Below the pieces are notes generated by a model. It was given only the letters and a program-made list of their open reading frames with translations. It was not told the DNA's origin and did no database searches. The position numbers and the translations under genes are program-made. Positions 33,789-42,135 of a DNA stretch of 64,000 bases are shown here, one piece after another (the first letter of the stretch is position 1; every line of letters starts with the position of its first letter). Source of the stretch: JBFWVR01 sp050246635 (lineage in GTDB: Bacteria; Acidobacteriota; Vicinamibacteria; Vicinamibacterales; UBA2999). The stretch is from positions 248,001 through 312,000 of the forward strand of contig JBFWVR010000004.1 in the NCBI GenBank assembly GCA_050246635.1, in the 5' to 3' direction.

Positions 33789-34712
33789 TCAGTCCGCAGG
33801 CACGATCTCGGCGGCCGTGATGTCGACGGCGTCCGGGCTCTCCTGCGGCACGGTGTGGGCCGAGCGGGCGTCGGGGAGCCTGGCCACCTTGATCTGGCTG
33901 GCGAGGCCGAGCAGCTCGAGGAACTTGATGCCGTACCAGTTCATGTCCACCTCGTACCAGGCCAGGCCGTGGCGGGCGGAGACCGGATGGGCGTGGTGGT
34001 TGTTGTGCCAGCCCTCACCCCAGCTGAGCAGCGCCACCCACCAGTTGTTGGTCGAGTCGTCGCGCGTCTGGAAGCGGCGGTTGCCCCACAGGTGGGTGGC
34101 CGAGTTGACGAGCCACGTCGCGTGGAGGCCGTAGACGGTCCGGAAGAAGACGCCCCACAGGACGTACGGCAGCCCGCCGAAGGCGAGGAGCGCGACACCG
34201 ACCACCACCTGCGGCACCCAGTGGTACGTGGTCATCCAGACGTGGAAGGGGTCGCGGCTCAGGTCCGGCACGTAGCGGCGGAGCACCTGCGTGTCGTGGT
34301 GCATCGCCTTGCCGGTGAAGATCCAGCCCATGTGGGCCCAGTAGGTCCCTTCACGCGGCGTGTGCGGATCGCCTTCCTTGTCCGAGTACTGGTGGTGGAT
34401 GCGGTGCGTGGCCACCCAGAAAATCGGTCCGCCCTCCAGCGCGAGCGCGCCGCAGGTGGTGAGGAAGTACTCGACCCACTTCGGCGTCTTGTACCCGCGG
34501 TGCGTCAGCAGGCGGTGGTACCCCATGCCGATGCCGAACATCCCCGAGATCCACCAGAGGAGGGCGGCGGCGAGCATGGCGCCAACGTTGACGTAGAACA
34601 GGGCCGCCACGGCGCCGACGTGGTACACGACCATCGCGGTGACCGTGATCCAGTTGATTTCGCCGTTGGAGGCCTTGCGGCCGTAGAGCTGCGTGACAGG
34701 AGTCGAAACCAT
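33789..34712 (-). CDS. membrane fatty acid desaturase (acyl-CoA delta-9 type)
   Basis: 307 residues with four main hydrophobic segments and the three histidine boxes of the di-iron membrane desaturases: HRLLTH (66-71), HRIHH (103-107) and HNNHH near residue 245. It introduces a cis double bond into saturated acyl chains, probably as acyl-CoA (SCD/DesC-type), with an external electron donor since no cytochrome b5 domain is fused. The role is membrane fluidity control. Three CTGT-type repeats lie upstream, suggesting a dedicated regulator. The C-terminal tail after residue 275 is variable. Confidence 0.95.
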   Translation of the reverse strand: MVSTPVTQLYGRKASNGEINWITVTAMVVYHVGAVAALFYVNVGAMLAAALLWWISGMFGIGMGYHRLLTHRGYKTPKWVEYFLTTCGALALEGGPIFWVATHRIHHQYSDKEGDPHTPREGTYWAHMGWIFTGKAMHHDTQVLRRYVPDLSRDPFHVWMTTYHWVPQVVVGVALLAFGGLPYVLWGVFFRTVYGLHATWLVNSATHLWGNRRFQTRDDSTNNWWVALLSWGEGWHNNHHAHPVSARHGLAWYEVDMNWYGIKFLELLGLASQIKVARLPDARSAHTVPQESPDAVDITAAEIVPAD

Positions 34713-34747
34713 GACCCGCCGACAGTAGCAGGTTGGCCACGACGGTT

Positions 34748-34788
34748 CTGTAATAGTTCTGTCAGCGCTGTAACAGGCGGGCTGTCAA
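34748..34788 (-). promoter_or_regulatory. possible operator upstream of the desaturase: three CTGTNANAG-type repeats and TTGACA
   Basis: CTGTAATAG (34748-34756), CTGTCAG (34759-34765) and CTGTAACAG (34768-34776) are spaced about one helical turn apart. A perfect TTGACA lies on the minus strand at 34788-34783. No good -10 box at 17 bp is seen, so the promoter call is weak; the repeats themselves are clear. They could bind a fatty-acid-responsive regulator. Confidence 0.4.
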
Positions 34789-34796
34789 CGGGTTGT

Positions 34797-34818
34797 GGAG
34801 GCCGCTCGCGCGGCCTCC
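34797..34818. terminator. hairpin just after the VWA-protein gene
   Basis: An 8-bp stem GGAGGCCG/CGGCCTCC with a 6-base loop starts four bases beyond the stop codon of the minus-strand gene ending at 34822. There is no U-run, so termination strength is uncertain. Confidence 0.42.
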
Positions 34819-34821
34819 CGG

Positions 34822-37764
34822 TCACCGCAGGACGAACTTCCGCCAGCTCTCGATGAGCGCCACCTCGCGCCCGCCTCCCGCCTTGTAACGGTCCGCGTAC
34901 TCCGCGAACCGGGCCTTCCCCGCATCGTCGAGGCCGCCACGGTCGAGGTGCTGCCGGTAGAGCACCTGCAGCCCCATGAAGAGCAGGCTCGTGTCGCCGG
35001 GATGCGCGTCGATGAGCTTCACGAGGACCGGCATGGCCTCGGCGTAGCTCCCGATCATGGCGTTGGCCGTGGCTTCGCGCCGGAGCCGGTCCTCCTCGTC
35101 CGTCCAGACGTCCGGCGCCTCGCCGATGAACTCGAGCGCCCCCTGCCCGTCGCCGACCCTGAGCAGGGCATCGACGAGCAGCGGGTAGACGACCGCGGGG
35201 TTCTCGCTGAGGAGCGCCATCTGCCAGGCGCCGATCGCGTCGAGGTCGCGGCCATCCGCCGCATGGCAGGCCCCGAGGTAGAACGCGGCGCCGATGAAGT
35301 CGCCGGCCGTGAGGGCCGTCTGCTGGAACCAGGCACGGGCCTGGGCGACGCGGTTCTTCTCGAGCGCCTCGAGGCCGCGGATGAAGGTCAGCATGGCGCG
35401 GTCGGCCTCCGGCGTGCGCATCTCGGGCTCCGGCGCGTCGTAGGTGCCGACGCGCGCCTTCTCGATCACGCCGTCGAGGTCGTGCGATGGCGGGTGCAGG
35501 GCCACCAGCCCATCGAGGAACGGCCGCACGACGTCCGGGCGCACGACGAAGCCCGGCACGAAGCTCGGAACGGGCGCGAGGATGCGGGTCGGCGGGGGCG
35601 GCGGCAGCGCCGCATCGGGGTCGAGGTCCGGGTTGGGCAACGGCGCCCCTTCGCCGGCCTCCGCGGTGCGGGCCGCGACCTCGGTGAGCCGGAAGGGACG
35701 GAGCACCGTGGTGGCCTTCTGGCCCGGCGCGCTGATCACGGCGCGCGCGAAGTACTCCCCCGGCGGCAGCAGGCCCAGCCGGAGCGTGCCGCCGTAGGCA
35801 CGGCGGGTCGGGTCGTCACGCTGGGCGCGGCCAGTGGTGGCCGAGACCAGCGCCGGTCCATCCGGGGTCTCCGAGACCTCGATCCGCACGCGGGCGCCTT
35901 CGAGTTCCCGCGGGTCCTTCCCGTTGACCTCGAGCGTCGCGGTGAGGATCGGGCTGTCCATCACGGCACTGGGCCGCAGTCGCGTCGGACCGACGCCGCC
36001 GAGGGGCTCGTACCCGATCAGCAGGTCGGAGATCGCGAGGCCCCCCACCTTCTGCAGGCGCGCGTCGACCGCGTGATGCACGCTCCCGCCGCGGCCGGTG
36101 TCGTCCGCCACAGCCAGGCGCAGGGTGTACTCGCCGGGCTTGACGGTGAGCGACGTCAACAGCAGCCGTGGCGAGGCGGTCTCCGCGCTGGCCGGCTCGA
36201 GGGGGATCGCGCCGAGGTTGCTCATGACCGCGCGGTCGTCCTTGTCGAGCAGGAGCATGCCCACTTCCCAGGTGGCGCCCTCCGTGGCCGGTTCACCGAG
36301 CTCGGCCGAGATGATGAGCCGGACCTCGTCCGGCGTCGCGCCGGCGGTGGCATAGGTCGCGAGACGGATCGGCAGGCCACGCGTCGGCAGGGGCTGGCCG
36401 AGCATCTCCCGCACCTCGGCAACCGGATCCAGCTCCGCCAGCGCCGCCGCGGCATCCGCGTCGGCAGTCGCGGCCGCCGACCGCACGGCAAAGGTGGGGC
36501 GGGCCCGGACGGTGACGCCCTTCTGCCTGACCTCGACCTTGATGCGGCGCTCGTCGCCGGTGCGGTCCTCGTCGGTGGGCTCGAAGCCAATCAGGTAGTA
36601 CCCCGACAGCTCGCGCCCGAGCCGGTCGAAGACCGCGGCGCCGGACCCGCCCGAGACCTGCGTCAGCGTGCCGCGCGTCTGTCCCGCGAGCTGCTCGAGG
36701 CCCTCGTTCAGCAGGCTGTCGTCATAGAAGGCCGAGGCGCGCTCGGTGGTCTGCTCCTCGACGTCGAAGAACGTCTGCCCGGGCCGGACGATGTGGAGGG
36801 TGGCGCGGGCGGAGGCGGCAAGCCGGGCGAGGTCGCTCATGTTCTGCCGATCGCGCGCGACGAACATCCCCTCCGAGATCATGACGATGTTCACCGGCGT
36901 GGACAGCGTGGCGAGACGCTCCATCAGGCCCTCGAGCGACTGGAGGGTCGCCTGCGCCCGGGCGCGGTATTCGGCCAGCATGGCCCAGGCGTCGCCCTGC
37001 AGCGCCTCGATGCAGGCCTCGCGCGCCGGGCCGAACGTCTCGCCCGAGCACTCCCGGGCGATGGCCGCGTCCCACAGCGTGGAGTCGTGCGTGTCGTACG
37101 CGTAGGCCTCGCTGATGCGCAGGCGGCTGAAGGTGTTGCGGGCGCTGGCCGTGCCGGTGACACGCTGCAGCGCGGCGCCGATGCGTTCGCGATCGGTGGT
37201 GAACTCCACGCCGCCGCGGCCCGACGGGATGCGGGCCAGCCCGATCAGGTCGCCTGGCGCGAGGCGATCCATGAGCAGCTGCGCCGTCTTCAGCACCGTG
37301 CGGCCCGAGCCGACGCGGAGGTTGCTTTCGTCGATCACGAAGAGCAGGAGGCGTCCGGTCGTCAGCGCGTCGTTCGTCGTGTAGGCCGCGTCACGCGCGG
37401 TGCGCGGTGGGGCGCCGGGCGGCGGCAGGGTCGAGACGAACTGCACCGAGTCGATGCGCCGGCGGCGGCCGTTCACCTGCAGCTCGAAGTCGGTGGCGTC
37501 GAGCCCCTGGATGGGGCTGCCGTTCTTGTCCACGACGTTGACGTCCACGAGCACGAGCTCGGCGCCGGTCTCGAAGGTGGGGCGGGGCGCCTGGGGCTGT
37601 TGATCCTGGGCCGCCGCGGCCAACGGGGCCACAGATGGCACAGATGACGCGGATGTCCCGACGGCGCCGGGTACCAGCGAGAGCAGGGCGAGGGCGGCGA
37701 GCAGCATCAGGGCAGCCACGGGCCGCGGGAGGTGGTGCAGGCGCGGGTGGCGGGTGGGCGTCAT
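34822..37764 (-). CDS. secreted VWFA-related Acidobacterial-domain protein with C-terminal helical repeats
   Basis: 980 residues with an N-terminal signal (about 1-36). An N-terminal strand module (ELVLVDVNVVDKNGSPIQGL) and a VWA-like domain (about 120-400) follow TIGR03436. The metal-ion site is changed: VIDESNLRVGSG rather than DxSxS, so metal-dependent adhesion is doubtful. The middle (about 410-730) is beta-rich, with phrases such as GEYTLRLAVADDTGRGGSVHHAV, and the C-terminus (about 760-980) is TPR-like (AFYLGACHAADGRDLDAIGAWQMAL). It overlaps the upstream VWA gene by 4 bases. Just after the signal, codons for SSVPSVAP come from a stretch identical over 19 bases to the intergenic 136-bp repeats. 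The role is unknown; probably a surface protein-interaction complex. Confidence 0.85.
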   Translation of the reverse strand: MTPTRHPRLHHLPRPVAALMLLAALALLSLVPGAVGTSASSVPSVAPLAAAAQDQQPQAPRPTFETGAELVLVDVNVVDKNGSPIQGLDATDFELQVNGRRRRIDSVQFVSTLPPPGAPPRTARDAAYTTNDALTTGRLLLFVIDESNLRVGSGRTVLKTAQLLMDRLAPGDLIGLARIPSGRGGVEFTTDRERIGAALQRVTGTASARNTFSRLRISEAYAYDTHDSTLWDAAIARECSGETFGPAREACIEALQGDAWAMLAEYRARAQATLQSLEGLMERLATLSTPVNIVMISEGMFVARDRQNMSDLARLAASARATLHIVRPGQTFFDVEEQTTERASAFYDDSLLNEGLEQLAGQTRGTLTQVSGGSGAAVFDRLGRELSGYYLIGFEPTDEDRTGDERRIKVEVRQKGVTVRARPTFAVRSAAATADADAAAALAELDPVAEVREMLGQPLPTRGLPIRLATYATAGATPDEVRLIISAELGEPATEGATWEVGMLLLDKDDRAVMSNLGAIPLEPASAETASPRLLLTSLTVKPGEYTLRLAVADDTGRGGSVHHAVDARLQKVGGLAISDLLIGYEPLGGVGPTRLRPSAVMDSPILTATLEVNGKDPRELEGARVRIEVSETPDGPALVSATTGRAQRDDPTRRAYGGTLRLGLLPPGEYFARAVISAPGQKATTVLRPFRLTEVAARTAEAGEGAPLPNPDLDPDAALPPPPPTRILAPVPSFVPGFVVRPDVVRPFLDGLVALHPPSHDLDGVIEKARVGTYDAPEPEMRTPEADRAMLTFIRGLEALEKNRVAQARAWFQQTALTAGDFIGAAFYLGACHAADGRDLDAIGAWQMALLSENPAVVYPLLVDALLRVGDGQGALEFIGEAPDVWTDEEDRLRREATANAMIGSYAEAMPVLVKLIDAHPGDTSLLFMGLQVLYRQHLDRGGLDDAGKARFAEYADRYKAGGGREVALIESWRKFVLR

Positions 37765-38930
37765 CGTTCGGAACCTCCGGGCGCGCGATAACCTTGCCGG
37801 GCGCGCACCGCGTAACCGTAGCCGGGGATGTCAATCGTGAGCTCGCGCCACCGGCCGTCGTGGGCGGCGTTGGTGGACTGGTAGCCGAGCAGGTACTGGT
37901 TCGAGAGCTCCTCGAGCACCTCGCCGAACGCGCCGTCGAGCCCCTCGCTCTTCTCCACGAAGAGCGCGCGGCCGCCCGACATGTCGACGAGCCGCTCGAT
38001 GCCCGAGCGCAGCTGGGTCTCCTTCGACCCGCGGCCGAGCGCCACCATGAACAGCGTCGCGTCGCTGGCCCGCACCGACTCCTCGACGGTCGCCAGGGTC
38101 GCATGGCTCGTGCGGTCGTCCCCGTCGCTGAAGACCACGAGCACCCGCCGGCCCGACTGCCGCGAGAGCTGCTGTACGCCGCGCACGATCACGTCGTAGA
38201 GCGCGGTGCCGCCCCACGGCGCCAGCCGGTCCACCGCGCGCAGGCGCTGGGGCACCGAGGTCTCGCGGCGGGTGAGCGTGAACATGTTGTCGTTGAAGGC
38301 CGTGAGCGTGACCTGGTCCTCGGGACGCAGCGCCGCCAGGAACCTCCGCACCGCGTTCTTGAGCTGCGGCATCGAGGGGCCCATGCTGGCGCTCACGTCC
38401 ACCGCGACGACGAGCTCGAGGGGGGAGCCCTCCGACGAGAAGTGCGTGATCGTCTGCGGGATGCCGTCCTCGAACAGCCGGAAGGCACGTTGCGGCAGGT
38501 CGCCGACGAAGCGCCGGCCGTCGGTCACGACGGCGGTGACCTGCACGACCTCGACGCTCACCATCTCCACGTGCTCGAGGGCCTTGGTCCGCGTGCTCGT
38601 CACGACACGGCCACCGGCCTCGAATTCCGCGACGGCACGGATGACGTGCTCGGCCACCTCCGCCCCCGCGTCCCACGGGCACTCCGCGCGCACCGGATCC
38701 GTCGTGGTGCAGACCAGCTTGCCGTCGGCGAAGAACCGCACGCGCGCCACCTCGCGGGCCCGGGGCCCCGGCTCGATGATCGCCTTGAGCAGCATCGGCC
38801 CGCTCACGTACACGTCGGGTCCCGGGGACACGATGCGGATCGTGATCGGGGCGGGCGCCTGCGCCCGGAGTGTGACCGCCGCCAGCGCGGCGACGACCGA
38901 AAGGACGACAAACCGGCGGACAGGGGACAT
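37761..38930 (-). CDS. secreted VWFA-related protein with intact MIDAS motif
   Basis: 389 residues with a signal peptide (MSPVRRFVVLSVVAALAAVTLRAQ). An Ig-like strand region (about 27-105; ITIRIVSPGPDVYVSGPMLLKA) is followed by a segment typical of TIGR03436 (VVTDGRRFVGDLPQRAFRLFEDG) and a VWA domain with the metal site DVSAS (VVAVDVSASMG) and a later DGDDRTSH. The metal-dependent adhesion site is thus intact, unlike that of the overlapping downstream gene. The 4-base overlap (ATGA) and shared domain suggest the two products work together at the cell surface. The binding partner is unknown. Confidence 0.88.
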   Translation of the reverse strand: MSPVRRFVVLSVVAALAAVTLRAQAPAPITIRIVSPGPDVYVSGPMLLKAIIEPGPRAREVARVRFFADGKLVCTTTDPVRAECPWDAGAEVAEHVIRAVAEFEAGGRVVTSTRTKALEHVEMVSVEVVQVTAVVTDGRRFVGDLPQRAFRLFEDGIPQTITHFSSEGSPLELVVAVDVSASMGPSMPQLKNAVRRFLAALRPEDQVTLTAFNDNMFTLTRRETSVPQRLRAVDRLAPWGGTALYDVIVRGVQQLSRQSGRRVLVVFSDGDDRTSHATLATVEESVRASDATLFMVALGRGSKETQLRSGIERLVDMSGGRALFVEKSEGLDGAFGEVLEELSNQYLLGYQSTNAAHDGRWRELTIDIPGYGYAVRARQGYRAPGGSER

Positions 38931-39033
38931 CAGCGGGCCCTGGGATGAACCGGGGGACGGGCGCGGTCACCGCGGTTCGTAAGAGCGCAGGCTAAACCGC
39001 GGGCGGCGCCGTGTCCAGTGGCGAGTGACGGGG

Positions 39034-41562
39034 TCAGCGCAGCGGACCGTTGCCGGCCAGCCCGGCCACGTAGTCCTCGATCCGGATGAGCGGCAGGGCG
39101 GCGGCCTGGCGGCTCATGGCCGGCCAGTCATCCGCGAACCGCGCGTCCACGTCGTGCCAGAAGTCCTGGACCGCAAACCCCAACAACGCGGGGATGAGCC
39201 GGGCCGGCAGGCCGAGCTCGGAGGTGCCCTGCGCGAGGCGCAGGATCAAGTCGGGCACCTGCGCGCCTATCTGGCCCACCTCTGGCCGGCCGGCGAACCA
39301 TTCCCACGGCGCCGGTCCCGGCATCGTCGTCGTGAGGCGCCCGTCGAGCGGGCCGGCGAACACCCCCCAGCGGGCGAGCACCTCGTCCGGCAGGGAGGGC
39401 TGGCCGAGCCAGAGTCGATCCCGAAGCGTGAACTGGGCGTCGATGGCGGAGGGGCGGGTCGCGACCAGCCATGGCAGCGACTCCCGCGTGGCCGGCGACA
39501 GTCCGGCCTCCGCCGCGAGCGCCGCGAGCGCGGCCGCATCGGTCCCCGCGACGGCGATGCGCGCCGTGCCCCGCGCGATCGCGGCGACCACGGCATCGCG
39601 ATCGACGTCCCGCAGGTCCCAGGGCACGAGCGCGACCACGGTGCGCGCGAGCGTGAGCTGGTCGTTCAGGTTGATCGTCGGCGCGGCGGGCATTTCGCCA
39701 TCGGCGACGCGATGCAGCCAGAGCCTGGCCAGCGCGAGGTCGAGCCCGACGAGCGCACCCTGCACGCGCCACGGGCCGCCATCGCCCGCGATGTCGCGCG
39801 GCGGCAGCCACGGCACCCGCTCGCGGCGCGGGGCGGACGGCGAGGTGAAGTTGAAGTCGTGTCGTTCCGGCACGTCGGGGCTGAGCAACGCGGGGCCCTC
39901 CGGATCCCCGAGGGCGACGGCATAGACGATGGCCTTGATGGCCTCGGCGAGCGGGCCGGGACGGCCGGTGTCGAGCGCGACGTCGAGGCCGGGCGAGCGG
40001 AGGCGCTCGCGGATCGTGTGGATGCGCTGCAGCTCCGCACCATGGAGATCGACGTGGTAGTCGAGTCCCTCCCATGACAGGCGCGGCAGCGGCCCGTCCG
40101 GCGGGCGGCCCGCGAGGGCCTGCAGGATGCGGGACTCGTACGCCGTGCGCGCGGTCCACTGGTCGGGCACGACGAGCGGCGGCAGCGCATCCATCAGGGG
40201 CCCGGTGATCCAGTTGCCGATCGCCTGCGTCACCGACGGCCCGGTCGTGACGCCGTCGGCGAGAGCGGCGACGAGCTGCGTGGCGGCTGCCGCGTCCAGC
40301 GTGCGCGAGAGACGGGCACGCTCGACGATGGCGAGCGCGCCCTGGAAGGCGACGAGGGCCGGCTCGCGCTCGCGGCGCCCGGCGCGATCGATGGCGCGTG
40401 CGGCCGTCACGGCCGCACCGTAGGTCGACGGATCGTGGACGTCCATGCGCTCGAGCGTGAGCAGCAGCGCGCGATATCGCCGGAACCCCCCGAGGGCCAC
40501 GAGGACGTCGTCACCCTGTCCCCCGGTCGCCTCGCCGAAGGTGCGCTGCGCGAAGCGCAGCATGTCGTACCGGTCGCGACGCTCGAAGGGATCGGCACCG
40601 GCGACGGCTGCGGCAATCCAGGCTATGTCCACGGGCGCCGTGTCATCGCGAGGCACGCCGCGGGCGTCGCGGACGTCGAGGCCCTCGCGATTGAAGAGGG
40701 TCGTCCAGAGCCAGCGCCAGGCGGGTGGCGCGGCCGCGCCGTCCCGGATCGGCGTCAGCGCGTAGACCATCGCGGGATCCGGCGCGCTGCGCATGAAGGG
40801 GTGATCCTCGAGGCGCCAGCGGGAGTCGATGTCACGGAAGGGTTGGTAGAGCGTGGCCAGGCGCTCGACACGCGCGTCGGCCGGCCCGTCGGGCAGCAGT
40901 GCCGCCAGTCGTTCTGCCGGCAGCGCCGCCATCGTCGACAGGAACCAGGCGAGACGCCCACGGTCGCGCGCCAGGAGCGCGCGGATGAAGGCCGCGGGTC
41001 TCGTGGCCGGCGCGCCGGCCAGAGCTTCCCAGGCCGGTGTCGCCGCAGGACCGCCTGGCAGGTCCACGTGTTCACCCGTGACCGACAGGGCAGGGGCCGC
41101 CACCACGAATGCGCCGGGGCTCTCGGTCAGCAGCGCCCCCAGCAGCGTGTGGTCGTCCTCGAGCAGCGCGCGCACCGCCACCGGGGCCGCGGAGGCGCCG
41201 GCCGCGACGAGCAGGGCGGCGCGATTGCGGACGAGGCGCGTGAAGAGATCGGCGCCGGGGAGCGGCGGCAGCACGCGCTCCCATGTGCGCGGCGACAGCG
41301 GCGACCAGACCTCGGCCGGCGCGCTGGCCTCGTCATCCGCCGGGTCGGCCAGGCGCGCGACGGGTGTGCGTCCCTCGGGCTCCTCCGCCGCGCGGGCCAG
41401 GAGATAGAACGCAATGCCGTGTTCCGAGGGGGCGATACCGAGGCGCGCAAGCGTGGCCGTACCGCCAGGTACGGGCACGCTGTATGGCCCCTCGGCCGAG
41501 CCAGCGACGGCCGGTGGTGGCAGCAGGACGAGCGCCGCAAGGGCGAGGCGCGCCACACGCAT
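39034..41562 (-). CDS. large secreted protein of unknown family
   Basis: 842 residues with a signal peptide (MRVARLALAALVLLPPPAVAG). The mature part is Ala/Leu/Asp-rich and largely helical, with many Arg-Trp and Asp-Pro-Phe phrases (DIDSRWRLEDHPFMRSAPDPAMVYALTP has recurring aromatic-acidic motifs). I recognise no domain; it has neither obvious catalytic triad nor metal motif, and no transmembrane segment beyond the signal. The start at 41562 was chosen because the 50 residues added by the longer frame are encoded by a 9-bp repeat (CLQCLQC...) and are surely artefactual. It may be a periplasmic solenoid. Neighbours give no clue. Confidence 0.72.
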   Translation of the reverse strand: MRVARLALAALVLLPPPAVAGSAEGPYSVPVPGGTATLARLGIAPSEHGIAFYLLARAAEEPEGRTPVARLADPADDEASAPAEVWSPLSPRTWERVLPPLPGADLFTRLVRNRAALLVAAGASAAPVAVRALLEDDHTLLGALLTESPGAFVVAAPALSVTGEHVDLPGGPAATPAWEALAGAPATRPAAFIRALLARDRGRLAWFLSTMAALPAERLAALLPDGPADARVERLATLYQPFRDIDSRWRLEDHPFMRSAPDPAMVYALTPIRDGAAAPPAWRWLWTTLFNREGLDVRDARGVPRDDTAPVDIAWIAAAVAGADPFERRDRYDMLRFAQRTFGEATGGQGDDVLVALGGFRRYRALLLTLERMDVHDPSTYGAAVTAARAIDRAGRREREPALVAFQGALAIVERARLSRTLDAAAATQLVAALADGVTTGPSVTQAIGNWITGPLMDALPPLVVPDQWTARTAYESRILQALAGRPPDGPLPRLSWEGLDYHVDLHGAELQRIHTIRERLRSPGLDVALDTGRPGPLAEAIKAIVYAVALGDPEGPALLSPDVPERHDFNFTSPSAPRRERVPWLPPRDIAGDGGPWRVQGALVGLDLALARLWLHRVADGEMPAAPTINLNDQLTLARTVVALVPWDLRDVDRDAVVAAIARGTARIAVAGTDAAALAALAAEAGLSPATRESLPWLVATRPSAIDAQFTLRDRLWLGQPSLPDEVLARWGVFAGPLDGRLTTTMPGPAPWEWFAGRPEVGQIGAQVPDLILRLAQGTSELGLPARLIPALLGFAVQDFWHDVDARFADDWPAMSRQAAALPLIRIEDYVAGLAGNGPLR

Positions 41563-41628
41563 GGCGGGTAGGGTACTGCGAGGGGGAGGCGGGAGGAACA
41601 GGAAAGCGCGGGGCGGAAGGAGGCACTG

Positions 41629-41700
41629 GAAACACCGACCACACTGACCACACTGAAGACACCGAAGACACTGAAGACACTGAAGACACTGAAGACACGA
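41629..41700. repeat. 9-bp tandem repeat AAGACACTG, 8 units
   Basis: Eight contiguous 9-base units with few changes (ACCACACTG then AAGACACTG) occupy 41629-41700, 67 bp upstream of the start of the minus-strand secreted-protein gene. The 5' part of its mRNA may include them. Purines dominate one strand. Confidence 0.88.
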
Positions 41701-41771
41701 AACACTGAACAAGCAGGGGACGGGCAGGAATCGGCGGGATGCGTGTTCTGCGGTGGATCGGCCTGGAGGGT

Positions 41772-42125
41772 GCCAGGCGTGTCCACGGATTACACGGATT
41801 ACACGGGTTACACGGTTCAGCAGGATTCAGCGTCCGCGCATGGTGGCGGCGGCCGCGCCGCGCAGCGGCGCGGGAGGGGCGGAGGACACGGCCGGCGTAA
41901 GACGCAACCCATGCCGATCTGACGTCTTGCGCCGGCCGTGTCCTCCGCCCCTCCTTGCACCCTACGGGTGCCGCCGCCGCCTTCAGTCGCGGACGACGGC
42001 TGCCCGGTTTGCCGAGGGACCTCCGTGCCTCCGTGGCGCTCCGTGGCTCCGTGTCACCGGCAGCGCCGGCACTTCGCCGAGACCGTCTTTGTGTCGCTGT
42101 GTCTCTGTGGCCCGTCCGTGATCGC
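41772..42125. repeat. mixed repeat region with a large two-armed stem-loop (41840-41970)
   Basis: No gene in 41563-42135. CACGGATTA units lie at 41779-41815. At 41875-41904 and 41923-41952 are 30-bp inverted arms (one G-U pair in + strand RNA, otherwise perfect), each flanked outside by a short GC hairpin (CGCGCCGC-GCA-GCGGCGCG on the left, GCACCC-TAC-GGGTGC on the right) and by GGCGGCGGC-type ends that also pair. CTCCGTGG/CTGTGG words follow at 42025-42115. The right arm plus its hairpin is homologous to 50164-50225. Confidence 0.8.
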
Positions 42126-42135
42126 TGTGAGCGCG

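Noticed and set aside
41563..41712. N-terminal extension CLQCLQCLQC of the 842-residue protein
   Set aside because: It is encoded by the 9-bp AAGACACTG array. The ATG at 41562 gives a normal signal peptide.
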